From assembly GCA_024196135.1 (NCBI GenBank), contig JAMQCK010000676.1:1-17929 (forward strand): DNA of 17,929 bases, written 5' to 3'. Source of the stretch: Pleurotus ostreatus/Saccharomyces cerevisiae fusant. Its lineage: Eukaryota > Opisthokonta. A program made the translations under genes and the position numbers. The notes under the pieces are model-generated. The model ran no database searches, was not told the origin of the DNA, and saw only the letters and a program-made list of their open reading frames with translations. This document shows positions 9,109 through 17,929 of the stretch, piece after piece (the stretch's first letter is position 1; every line of letters starts with the position of its first letter).

Positions 9109-9246
9109 ACATTATAGCGTTGACATTAGTTCCGTAATGGAGGTGTATCGTAAGTCGTTTACGGTCAAAAGTCCATCGAGCTGACGGTGATTTCAGTCGT
9201 CAACCATAGTAACGCGGAAAGAGTTGGAATACATACCATGATAGAT

Positions 9247-10292
9247 CTAGACTCGGGTGCTGGGTACCCATGTCTCCTGCCACAGCTGTAGATCGACGTC
9301 TGCTTCCTCCTGGAAGCGGGGTATAAATTGAGAAAAGTATGCAGACCAAGAGGAGTGATCGGGTCCCCAGGACGCCCAATACGCCTTGCAGTATTCCCAG
9401 TGAGCCGGATACCATCCCGCGTTTTCCCAGTCCAGGAGAGCGGTCACCCTCGTGCCTTTGACCATTATGTTGCGCGGGGCGATATCCCCGTGAGTGAATA
9501 CGATTGGGTGACGCCTTCGATGCATGGAGGGGAGCGCGGGGAACCGCTGCGCAAAGTCCTCGATTGGGCGACCATTACGCAATTGCAGGTTGAAGTGGGC
9601 CTCGTCTGAGAATGGACCGCATTCGGGGCCTGTATACGCGCGAGAGTCACGTATGGGACCACCTGTGACCGAGCAGATGCGATTGTCGTCCGGTGGCGGC
9701 AAAGCGCGCATCTGCGTTACGAAGTCCGCCAGCTGTGCCACAATCTCTTGACGCTGCGAGTCCGATAGCCTGCTCCAGGCCCAGTCGAGGGGCACACCGC
9801 CGGCTCGAGTCATGACGAGATAGTCGACCGACCACCACGAGAAGTGCGCGAGCCCCGAGGGAACCGGGATTGTCGTGTTCTCTTTGATGAAGCGCAAGGT
9901 GGCGGCCTCGGTGCTGGAGGAGCGATACGTCGCTTTGATATGAAGCCAGTGGCCAGCAGTCACTCAACGACAATGTTCAGCTTTGATAGGGTTGGAGAAG
10001 ATGAGTGGAACTCACGATGCCACAACTGGTCACCGACGGGGTATAACAACATGGCAACCAACCTCTGCATGAACCCGGAAGTCGCCGAGAATAGTCGTCC
10101 TATCCAATATATAGGGGATCGTCTCTGTCGTTCGTTTCGTGCCTTGTCTTTCTCGATATTAGCTCTCAGGCGACTCATAGCATCAGCGTAAGATATGGGT
10201 GGCGACGATGAAGCTGTGAAGGCATGAGAATTTTCAGCCACCCAGTATAATTTAGTGGACTTACTGGGGCCATTCTTCTCCTCTTTCGTCAT
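9247..10292 (-). CDS. Aminoglycoside phosphotransferase (APH)-fold kinase
   Basis: Exons complement(9247..9962, 10016..10213, 10265..10292), 313 aa. Key motifs: STEAATLRFIKENTTIPVP (N-lobe helix and strand common to fungal APH-family proteins), DYLVMTRAGG (hinge), catalytic loop FTHGDIAPRNIMV (HGDxxxxN) and ALLDWENAGWYP (metal-binding D-W motif). The candidate ATP lysine is in LHIKAT, just after the second intron. The fold phosphorylates small molecules or, in some members, proteins; in fungi these genes are numerous and mostly of unknown substrate, and antibiotic resistance should not be inferred. The 53-nt intron (9963..10015) ends in a less usual GAG acceptor, chosen because it keeps the lysine strand. 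An alternative AAG acceptor about 30 nt further on would delete it. The 51-nt intron (10214..10264) has consensus ends and no in-frame stop. The N-terminal ~75 residues, including ADAMSRLRANIEKDKAR, are unassigned. Confidence 0.85.
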
Positions 10293-10701
10293 TTAAATAT
10301 GTTCGCGTCCTTCGTAGCTGGTCGTCGTTAACCTTGATGGACGTTTAGGTCAAGTTGCTCCAGGCGGTTACGCAGTGTGACTTCTCGTGACTTACGCGTG
10401 ACCGTTTCTGATGAACAGCCGTCACGCTTCTCAAGCTCACACAAACCCAGGCCGAGCTTGCACGAGCATGCGAGATTATATGCACGGAAGGGGTAGTCGC
10501 AATAGGTGTGATGCCAAAGATACGGAGGTAGAAATACCTACCAACTCGAGAAATACACTCACGACAGGTAGCACACCATCGAGTACAGGTCGTTACATTG
10601 AATGGTTGAGGGGATCATGATACAAGAACACACTAAGTGCAAGATGAGCTATGCATGACTGGCGCAACTGGTGCCTACTCACTTATAAGCATACATCCAG
10701 C
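10293..10701. other. Intergenic region between kinase start and MMS19 stop
   Basis: This 409-bp stretch lies between two minus-strand genes and holds the kinase promoter and the MMS19 3' UTR. A 69-codon plus-strand frame (10411-10620) and a short minus-strand ATG frame from 10618 were examined; neither has family features. No RNA gene or repeat was seen. Confidence 0.5.
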
Positions 10702-13700
10702 TCACGCCGTGAACCTGTCGAATGTCAGCATAGCCGCTGAGAGTTTGTTCGGATTAAAAGTATACCATTTCGTTCTAAATGTGTGGTGGCGTTAGCATGA
10801 GAAGGCCTCGATAACATGAAGAGGAGCTGACCTCGTCGTGACTGCTTCTTTGCGCACTGCCTTCTTCGGATCGTCCAGCGCCTTGGAGAGCTCCTTGACC
10901 ACCGTTGATCTGTACCGCTGCAGTACCTCGCGCATCAAAATTTTCGGAAGGATACCGAGGTATTGCAGGGCGGCTATCCGGACGCGCTATACGATCAAGA
11001 GTCAACTCAGTGCGAAGAGACTGAAAGAAGCGAAACCCATACTACTGATGGCATAGTTGCCGCAATGCAGTTTTTGAGCATCACGGAGACGAGGGTGGAA
11101 GCGTGCTCAGATGCTCTGCTGCTCTCCGGCGCGTCGTCGTTGTTGATGGCCAGCAGCGTCTCGATGACGTTGGCCCGGATGTCGTGATCAGGTAGGTCGA
11201 GGGCGCGGAGGAGGAGCGGGTAAAGCTATACTAGGGTGAGCATGGCGCTCGATGTTGATGAACAATCGACTGACTGATTCTAGTTCTGGCGCGTAAGTCG
11301 CTTTTGGCACTGTGGTTATCAGTGACGTAACAGCGACGAGGCTAGCAGTTTGCACAACTGCGTCTGGGATGTGGGGTCAGCGGTAGATGCATGACCATCA
11401 CTGGTTCTCTCACTGTCGTTCCCTGCAGCGTCTTTCATGAGGCGCGGTAAGACGTTGTTGACATACTTCTGCAGGTAGAGGATCTTGACGAGGGTCAGTC
11501 ACATAAGCTACTCGAGATCTATGAACTTACTCGAACGACGGCGTGATTCCGCTTCGTCAAGACGTTGTCTGTCCTGCCAATCTGACCAATCGCTCGAGCA
11601 GCGTCCCAGCCAATGTTCTCGTCATTGAAAAGGGTTAAGAGCCGGTCGATCAGAGGGCCCGCAGCGGCGTGGTTCCGAACGAGGAGAGCCCTGCATATCT
11701 GGGACGGCGTTAGAGCAACGAGGTACAGGGGACAGAAGTATGTACCCAGGCCCATGCCTCTATGGCGTAACGCCTTTGCGAGACGCCGACGCTTTGGTTC
11801 GTTATCACGGTTGTCCAAAAACCCTCAAGGTCGCCCTCGAGGAATGACGAGACGTCTGAGAGGCACAGCAGTTGTCAGGGTATGCAGTACGGTACGTGTT
11901 TGATAGCTCACCCGCTGTGCGCTTGTTGACGATAGAGGCACAAATATGCCAAGCCGATGCCCTTTGCAAGTCCGTCTCCGCCGATTTCAGACCCCACCAG
12001 AGTGTTTGTGCGACGAAAGCTGAAGGCTGAGGGGGAGGAGCTGATACCTGGTGGTCGTTAGTATTCACGCACATTCACGCACGAGTCCGAGGAGGTGCTT
12101 ACTTCGGGATGCAAAGCGACTACGGATGATGCGAGCAATGCCACTGTTCCCTTCTGTGGCGCGGGGGCGGAGTCCTGCAGTTTTGTGTTCAGTGAGAACG
12201 CACTTGGAATGAGTCCACTCACGGTCAAAGGCTCGAACGGTGGCGATGAAGGCATTTTCTGCTGGCCTTCTGCAATGCCCTTGAGGTCGCCGCCAGCATA
12301 CGCCTCGAAGAGAGCTTTCGCGAAAGTTTCTTGTCGGCTACAAAAATAGGTCAACGAGTCAGCATCATTGGAGCATGATAGGGCTCACGCTACAGGCAGC
12401 GCCTGTACGACCATAGTGATAATATCGCCCGCAACGGCGATCAAGCGCGAGTCGGTGCCGACAATCAGGTTCGTCAAAGCGGAGAAAATGAACAAGTTGA
12501 AGAGCAGTGGCACCAGGCGGTCGATGTACTTGACAACGTCGACGTGCCCGGCGTCGACCTTGGTGAAGAGCGTCTGGGAGAGCGTGCGAAGCAGGGCATG
12601 AGCGTAGGCGACGGTGAGGTCAGTCTCGGCTTCAGGGATCGACGCGGTGCAAACGAGGTCGAGCTTAGTCGTCACACGCGAGACGAGGGTACCGAAGAGG
12701 GCGGGCTGCTGGCAGAGGGCCTTGAGCGCGACGAGGGCGCGGAAAATGCGCACGCGCTCGGCATCAGCGTCGCGTGGGGGCGCGCGGTCGGGGAGAGCGG
12801 CGAAGAGCATGGGCAGGAGTTGGTCTTCGACGTGCCGAGGGGCGGCCTCGGAGATTTTGGCAAGGAGTTTGAGGACTTCGTCGCTGGAGGGGCAGGTTCA
12901 AGAGTGTCAGCTTGATTGAGGAAGAAATTGATGGAGGAAGAAAGCATGTACCCTGCATCATCTTCCTCCGTAAGCCCTGCTTGCACGAGCTCGGAGAGGT
13001 TGTGCACGATGAAGCCGACCTCGTCGTCCGTGATGAGGCCAGGCGTGGTCACCAAGCCAGTCAAGCCCGATAAGGCCGAGGAGCGAGAGGAAGACAATTT
13101 GAGGCCGACGGTGAGTACGCCGAGGACCTCGTCCTTGTACGGCGCAAGAGCGACCTCGGTGTCGTCCTGTGAGATCAGAGTTGAGTCCCTGCTTGCCGCG
13201 ATCACCTCTGACAGTAGCTGAAGGATGGCGGGCCGCGTCGACAGCTCATCTGGCGTGTTGAAGAGCTTGAGGAGGTGTGGCACGACTTGTGAGAGGGTGA
13301 AGCGCGATACGGAAGCTTAAGGGGAGTTAGATGATTGGAAGAGAGGGTTCTTTCTCTTGAGAAGAAGCGGACGTACGCGTGGTGGACATAAACGCGCACA
13401 ACACCTTGATCGCGTACTTCGCCTGACTCTTTTCAGGCTCCTTGAGAATGCCGATGCATTCTTCGCAGGCATCGCGCGCCAGGCCTTGTATATCGCTGTC
13501 GTCTGCCGGGGACTCCTCGTAGATCGTCTTGACGAGCTCTTGGGTAGTCTTGAGGGCTTCGGCCTCGGTGACGTGGTCGGTGGGCTGGAATATCTGCAGG
13601 TGGGCAAGTCGGTGAATATTTTTTGACTTCGCACGGAGCAGGTCGAAAGAGACGTACCTCGAGCTTGAGCGTATTCCACAGTTTGCGGGCATTGGCGCGC

Positions 13701-14991
13701 GCGACAGCGGCGCCGTAGACCGGGATGCAAAGGGTCATTGTTTGCAGAACGTCGCGCTATGGGGTCGCGCGATTGTCAGAAGAATCATATGCCTCTGAGC
13801 GAGTAGAATATACCTTCGTGACCGGAGTCCCAGCCATCAGCTTCTCCAAGAAGATCGGGATCGCCATTGGCCCGAAGGCGGGAGTGGCAGCCAGGCATTT
13901 TCTGTGCGATCACGGACCATGAGCAAAAGGTAGACGTATGGGTAAAAGGTGTTGCAGCGCATTTTGAGAAAGCATACCTTAACGCCGCTCGCAAGTCGTC
14001 TGTAGTGATCCCGTACGGATCGTTGGGCGGCGGGCGGAAGGTAATGGGGAAGTAGCAGTAGGTTATCTCGAACAGGCGCTGGTGAACGGATGGTCAGATT
14101 GTACACCCATAATCTCGGCAGGTGATATTGGAGAGTTTACCTCAACGAACGGCGTGATGTCGAACTCGATGAGGATGACCCGCGCTATAGCGAAAGCGAC
14201 AAGCAGGTTGCGCGGATCCTTCTCGCCATCGGCGAGGCGGATGTAGCCGTCAAGGAATTCGTTGTTAATGGCTTTGAGGTCTGAGGGATGTCGATAGTCG
14301 ATGCAGTAGGAATGAGTAGAGAAAAACAAAGGCCTACCTTCTCGATGCTTAGCCATGAGTGTGTCGATGATGGTGAAGACGTTGTATCGCACGGACTGGA
14401 CCAAGGCCTTCATCTTTACGTGCGAGAAGAGACTGTTGGAGGTCAGCATAGCTGTCAAGCGAGTGTTGGGAATCATCGCCATACGCTCGGACGATGACCT
14501 GTGCCTCTGCGGCAGGAAGCGCACTGAGAGGAACGAGGCCCTTCAAAGCTGGGATGATGGTCTCGGTGTCCTCTAATTTACTGTTCATGAAGGAAATGAG
14601 CACACGGGCTTGATAACATGTAAGTCTTGGGGAACACAGCCTGTTAGTGAATGCACACACTCGACTGAACGTTGAAGGAGCTCGACGGTGCTTTGACAAG
14701 CACTGAAGCTAGAAAATCAACGCCTAAAATTCATCAGCTTGGATGAAGTAAATAAGAGTAAGTATGCTACCTTTCCGCCTCAGCTCATCATCCTCCGAAG
14801 TAAGATACTCCTCAAGGGCTTTCACAACGCCCAGCCAGGTCAAGCGGCGATTAGAAATTTCTGCGCAGGCCAAATTAAGCAAGCTAGGCCGCACGGAGCA
14901 AGCGAGTCGTGCTACCCTCTACAGTATGGTCGATTTCCTCATCCTTCTGGGTTGCTACCCATGTTCGAGCGACGCGCTCGATGTCTGCCAT
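10702..14991 (-). CDS. MMS19: MMS19 homologue, HEAT-repeat Fe-S targeting / DNA repair protein
   Basis: 22 exons: complement(10702..10774, 10832..10986, 11043..11225, 11275..11363, 11414..11483, 11531..11698, 11746..11855, 11912..12047, 12103..12174, 12223..12337, 12389..12883, 12952..13315, 13377..13593, 13658..13756, 13814..13901, 13978..14078, 14141..14280, 14338..14432, 14485..14608, 14661..14723, 14771..14860, 14916..14991). Total 3123 nt, 1040 aa, the usual MMS19 length. MMS19 is part of the cytosolic Fe-S targeting complex that loads clusters onto DNA polymerases and helicases such as XPD, and so affects excision repair and transcription. Signatures in order: ALEEYLTSEDDELRRKGVDF; KLEDTETIIPALKGL; DGEKDPRNLLVAF; FEITYCYFPITFRPPPNDPYG; PHLLKLFNTPDEL; LLPMLFAALPDRAP; AVVQTASLVAVTSLI; RIAALQYLGILPKI; ELSKALDDPKKAVRKEAV. 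The helical pairs fit HEAT repeats throughout. Exon 20 end is uncertain by one codon (11043 or 11046). The last exon adds about 20 residues after the KWYTF motif. Confidence 0.93.
12063..12082. repeat. Perfect 10-bp tandem duplication inside an MMS19 intron
   Basis: The decamer attcacgcac occurs twice head to tail within the 55-nt intron 12048..12102. It is probably a recent replication-slippage duplication. It stays clear of the donor and acceptor, so splicing should not be disturbed. Confidence 0.8.
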
Positions 14992-15454
14992 TGTTCGAGA
15001 TTCGTGATGATGGGACAGATCAGAAGGCGTGGTCGGCTTCCGGGCCGAAAGCTATGTTGTCACGATTTCTCACGGATGTGATGTCACGGTTGAAGTTATT
15101 TGGGCGACGCTTGTGATTGCTGCCTTCTTCACTTGTTGGAAGAAAAGAGGGGGAAATTGTTTTCTAGAAGTCTATAGCTGTTGAGGTGCACCTAAGGAGA
15201 TGTATATGGTCCGCGGAAATTTGAGCGATGTGAGGAAGAGAAGCGATATCGAGAAAAGCAGCGTAAGGACGAGGGGAACCAGCAATACAGTCGATGATAG
15301 CTATGGATACAGTTGTAAGATGAGAGACAGGTTCCTCCTCCCCTGAGCTTGGAAAAGACGACTTAGAGAACTTAATAAAGACTGTATTCGAGCGAACTCG
15401 ACTTCCGGACGAGACCAAACGGCAAGAGCCCCCCAACGCACAAGCGCCTACTGT
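14992..15454. other. Intergenic region upstream of MMS19
   Basis: This stretch contains the MMS19 promoter and 5' UTR and the 3' UTR of the J-protein gene (both minus strand). A 90-codon minus-strand frame (15164-15436) begins with TTG rather than ATG and shows no motif. I see nothing else of note. Confidence 0.5.
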
Positions 15455-15518
15455 TCATGAGCTCTGAGCGTGCTTATGCGCCGCATGGCCGTGGAACATC
15501 GACAACGCTTTGTCAATC
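15455..15518 (-). CDS. Candidate alternative last exon of the J-protein gene
   Basis: The gene's stop codon at 15735 overlaps a consensus donor, GTGAGT, at 15738. Splicing from there to the cttccag acceptor ending at 15519 gives a frame-compatible 64-nt exon coding IDKALSMFHGHAAHKHAQSS and a TGA. The protein would be 507 instead of 487 aa with a His-rich end. The implied intron is 220 nt, three times larger than most in the window, so an extra exon inside it or simple non-use is possible. Confidence 0.4.
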
Positions 15519-15581
15519 CTGGAAGCAGGGCTTGCATTCAGATTCTGGTGCCACACATTAATATCGATGCCCGGTAAGTAC

Positions 15582-15708
15582 AAAGAAAGAAGGAGGGCGG
15601 GGAAGGAGAAAGTGAGGTGGAAGGAGGAAAATGCGTGGAAGGAGAAAGACGAGGCAGAGATGGAGGTGATGAGGAAGAAGAGGAGGTGAAGAAGAAAATG
15701 CAAGAAGG
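15582..15708. repeat. Polypurine tract (polypyrimidine on the minus strand)
   Basis: By my count about 113 of 127 bases are A or G on the plus strand, made of irregular GGA/GAA/AAG units. On the coding (minus) strand this is a long C/T run lying inside the candidate last intron of the J-protein gene or in its 3' UTR. Confidence 0.75.
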
Positions 15709-15734
15709 TCAATGGAATAAAAGGAAAATTGCAC

Positions 15735-17441
15735 TCACCAGCCACGCCAGCCCTTGTGCGACTTGCTTGAGTGGGGTTGGTCGTACTGCGCCTGGTACTG
15801 GGGCTGGGGCGCACCATAGGGTTGCTGGGGCGCGCCGTACGCGGGCTGAGGCGCGCCATACGGAGGCGCGCCGTATTGGGATTGGGATGCGCTGGATTGG
15901 GGTTGAGGGGCGCCATACTGAGGTTGGGCAGAGTACTGGGACTGGGCAGGGTACTGGGGCTGCGCTGCGTATTCCCCCGGCCCAGGCTCGTACCCGGGCG
16001 GGCCGGAATGAAGGGGTGGCTGGGGCGGCATGCCGTAGGTGGTGTGGTGAGAGCCGCCGCGGTTCTTGTGCTTGTGGTGTGGTTCGTCTGGGCGTATTGT
16101 AAGTACGAGGCTGTCAAAATTACGACCAACAAGTAATGAAAGTCTGATACCCACCATAGTAATCCTTAGCAGTCCCCGAGGGCCCGTGGCGAGAAGACGT
16201 GCGGTGCGAGTGATGCGAGGATGACGGCGGGCGAGAGGAGTAGGGATCGGAGGACATCGAGCTGCTCAACGAATCCCCGCTTTCGCCGCTGGCAGGCGGC
16301 GGCACCGCGCTATGACCACCCCCTCGCTCACCACTACCACTCCCTCGCTTCCTGCTACTCGACCCATCCTCAAGCGCCTTCCGCTTACTTTCCCCACTGT
16401 CGATCTTCTTCTGCTCGACCCCATTGATCGTATACACCTCCCTTCCATCCGGGTAGATCTTCGTGCGATGTACGTTCCCCTGCGCGTCCCGTTTCTCGCG
16501 CACCGTGGTGGTGACGCCGTTCACGGTCGTGGTGGACACGCTCTCGCTCGTCCACCCGCCGCCGGAAGAGCTCCCGAAGCCCGAGCTCATCATCGAGTAC
16601 GAACGGGTGCCCGAGCCCGAGCTGGAGCCCATGTTCCCGAACGCAGACGGCAGCGCAAGCATGTTGCTCCCCATCCCACCAAACAACCCACCGAACGCGC
16701 CGAAGGGATCCTGCCGGCCGCCAAACCCGCCGAAGGGGTCCACCCTCCCCGGCCCGCGCTCGCGCTCGTGCGGCACGCCGAAGAAGGCGTCGAAGAGCTC
16801 GAAGGGGTCGGTGAAGGTGAAGCCGCGGGTGCGCCGGCTGAAGAAGGGGTCGTTGGCGAAGGGGTCGGGGAAGAAGGAGCCGCCGCGGGGGCCGAAGGGG
16901 CCCTCGCGCGTGCCGAAGGGGCTGCCGCCGAAGAAGCCTGCGCCGGAGAAGAAGGGGTCGTCAAAGGGCTCGCGGGTGCCGCGGCGGGAGCGGGAGGAGG
17001 ATGAGGGGCCATTGGGCTCGGCGGTTGGGGGAGGGAAGACGCCGAACTGGTCGTAGATCTATGAAGATGGTGATCAGTGGGATGTGGCGCGCAAACGGCC
17101 AAGATACGCACCTTCCGGTTCTCCTCGTTGCTCAGGATCTCGTAGGCGTTGTTGACCTGTATGTGGCGGGGAGGTCAGTAATGCGGCCATCGATCCATGC
17201 GTAAGCCACGCACCTTACGAAACTTCTCTTCCGCCGCTGCCTTGTCAGCCGACGTCGAGCCGGGAGGCAGGCGGTCAGGGTGTGTCTTCAGCGCCAGTCT
17301 CTTGTATGCCTTGCGCACTGAGGATGAGTTTCAGCGCGCTGCTCGTGCGTTGCATCTCGCCACCAATCCTTCGTGCTACACACCTTCCTCCGGGGAAGCG
17401 TCCTGGCGAATCTCCAAGACCTCGTAAAGTTGCGTAGCCAT
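15735..17441 (-). CDS. Class B J-domain (DnaJ/Hsp40) co-chaperone with G/F region and Q/Y/P-rich tail
   Basis: Exons complement(15735..16087, 16155..17058, 17112..17156, 17214..17317, 17384..17441), 487 aa; introns of 53-67 nt. ATG 17441 starts MATQLYEVLEI. The J domain (residues 4 to about 72) contains KAYKRLALKTHPDR, with the HPD triad that stimulates Hsp70 ATPase, and VNNAYEILSNEENRKIYDQFG. A G/F-rich middle follows (FFGGSPFGTREGPFGPRGG) and the segment GFTFTDPFELFDAFFG, which resembles the DNAJB6/DNAJB2 group, as does TTTVNGVTTTVREKRDAQGN further on. There is no zinc-finger CxxCxGxG array, so it is not class A. Then come Ser-rich disordered sequence and a tail with repeated QYGAP-type units ending SHKGWRGW. 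The last intron acceptor (16088) was chosen because it enters the Q/Y/P frame. It probably acts in cytosol or nucleus on aggregation-prone clients; localisation is inferred. A different C-terminus is possible by splicing to 15518. Confidence 0.9.
15777..15990 (-). repeat. Degenerate tandem repeat coding (Q/A)-Y-G-A-P-Q-P units
   Basis: Within the last coding exon, 12-21-bp related units encode runs such as QPQYGAPQP, PPYGAPQPAYGAP and QQPYGAPQPQY, preceded by AQPQYPAQSQYSAQPQY. The composition (Q, Y, P, A, G) is that of prion-like, phase-separating low-complexity tails. The DNA units vary at third positions, so the repeat has been kept at protein level. Confidence 0.8.
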
Positions 17442-17803
17442 GGAGGTAGAAGCGGATGTCGTCTACTATGTAAGCCAAGACAGCCTGTCGTCTGAACTGG
17501 AGATGATGGTGAAGAGCAAGTTGCGAGTAGCTGGCGCGTCGGAAGCATCTGGAAAGATTCCGTCTTCAGTTCAGCAGCCCGGCATGATGTCACTGCAGGG
17601 AGAGTAGGAGACTCGGGCCGTGTCCACGTACAGCGCGCGTGGAGAGGCACCCGTCGCAGGCCCGACTTCCAAGTTAGATTCTGAGCTCCCCCTCCCATTG
17701 TTTCCTCCCCGACTGCTTATTCTTGATCCCCCGGCTGGTTCTCGGTACAAACTGGCATGAAAATTCGCAGGTGTTTAGCGCCCATCCCTCCTTGCCCGCG
17801 CCC

Positions 17804-17841
17804 CCCGGGCATGGTCTCCCCCGCAGGGGCCCATGTCCGGG
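17804..17841. repeat. GC-rich imperfect inverted repeat (hairpin)
   Basis: The arms cccgggcatgg (17804-17814) and ccatgtccggg (17831-17841) pair over 11 positions with one mismatch. A short inner stem between C/T-rich and GGGG bases narrows the loop. There is no T-run after it. It could be a palindromic regulatory site or a structure in a leader transcript. Confidence 0.6.
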
Positions 17842-17879
17842 AGGCGTGCTGCTGTCTACTGACTACGACTACCTAGCGT

Positions 17880-17929
17880 ACCCCAGCATAACCGCATACT
17901 CCCAGCATACCCCCAGCATACCCCCAGCA
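17880..17929. repeat. 11-bp tandem repeat running off the window
   Basis: The unit is cccccagcata. Copies are at 17880-17890 (one change), 17899-17909 (one change), 17910-17920 (perfect) and 17921-17929 (cut by the edge), with a broken copy accgcata at 17891-17898. It is a young minisatellite whose full length lies outside the window. Confidence 0.8.

Larger units (their letters stand above)
17442..17929. other. Upstream region of the J-protein gene to the window edge
   Basis: This region should hold the J-protein promoter and probably the flank of a gene beyond the edge. Open frames here are short and without motifs. I looked for tandem nGAAn/nTTCn heat-shock elements and found only a loose GGAAAGATTCC (17549-17559) with the wrong spacing. 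The right half is strongly C-rich. Confidence 0.45.

Noticed and set aside
9247..10292. Aminoglycoside resistance gene
   Set aside because: The fold is shared by many fungal kinases of unknown substrate, and the gene has fungal introns. Nothing points to antibiotic modification or recent transfer from bacteria.
10411..10620. Small plus-strand ATG frame of 69 codons
   Set aside because: It has no domain or conserved-looking pattern, and its composition is that of random frames.
12672..12886. Continuation of an MMS19 frame into a Pro/Ser-rich C-terminus
   Set aside because: The continuous frame reads through intron 12884..12951. Splicing gives DEVLKLLAKISEAAPRHVED, which continues the HEAT pattern.
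15164..15436. 90-codon minus-strand frame
   Set aside because: It starts at TTG, has no motif, and lies in the expected 3' UTR/promoter gap.
15455..16132. 225-codon minus-strand frame rich in Pro/Asn/Thr with a hydrophobic stretch that looks like membrane helices
   Set aside because: Most of it is the shifted frame of the QYGAP exon. The hydrophobic part is translation of the C/T-rich tract, which gives Phe/Leu/Ser in any frame. Only the last ~20 codons may be real, as an alternative exon.
16312..17056. Two long plus-strand frames (230 and 197 codons) opposite the J-protein gene
   Set aside because: They are antisense to a frame with J-domain context and G/F and TTTVNG motifs. Their products are Ala/Gly/Glu- or Pro/Lys-rich, as expected from the complement of GC-rich low-complexity coding DNA.
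17549..17559. Heat-shock element upstream of the J-protein gene
   Set aside because: GAA and TTC are three bases apart rather than in the nGAAnnTTCn arrangement, and there is no third unit.
17880..17929. Possible CRISPR-like or telomeric repeat
   Set aside because: The 11-bp units are directly adjacent without spacers and do not match a telomere unit; it is a minisatellite in a eukaryotic genome.

Overview
The window looks like a piece of a basidiomycete (probably Agaricomycete) nuclear genome. The evidence is moderately GC-rich DNA, closely packed genes on both strands, and very many short GT-AG introns (mostly 46-76 nt). The protein families are ordinary eukaryotic housekeeping ones. I saw no operons, bacterial signals, transposon, CRISPR array, rRNA or tRNA. 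All gene models were made by eye: splice sites were chosen so that reading frames join and family motifs are restored. They should be treated as strong predictions, not transcript-supported structures.

Layout, left to right: (1) the 5' part of an LRRC40-like leucine-rich-repeat protein (minus, runs off the left edge); (2) a small dual-specificity phosphatase (minus); (3) a 2H phosphoesterase (plus), divergent from the phosphatase across 261 bp that carry two CACGTG boxes; (4) a 645-bp convergent gap with no gene I can support; (5) Mediator subunit MED4 (minus); (6) a 22-exon CLC chloride channel/exchanger (plus), head-to-head with MED4 across only 72 bp; (7) a small unrecognised Trp-rich protein (plus); (8) an aminoglycoside-phosphotransferase-fold kinase (minus); (9) a 22-exon MMS19 homologue (minus); (10) a class B J-domain protein with a G/F-rich middle and a Q/Y/P-rich repeat tail (minus). 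The right edge holds a GC-rich inverted repeat and an 11-bp tandem repeat that runs off the window.

The genes do not form one pathway. They touch transcription (MED4), Fe-S protein maturation and DNA repair (MMS19), organellar ion exchange (CLC), protein folding (J protein), RNA-end chemistry (2H), dephosphorylation and small-molecule phosphorylation. I find no convincing new multi-gene system. The most interesting points are at single-gene level. The CLC anion-selectivity motif is changed to HTGIPE and is encoded by two consecutive 17-nt exons. The last reading choice of the J-protein gene hinges on a stop codon that lies inside a splice donor. Three stop-free introns have lengths divisible by three, so retention would keep the frame. 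One small protein is unassigned.
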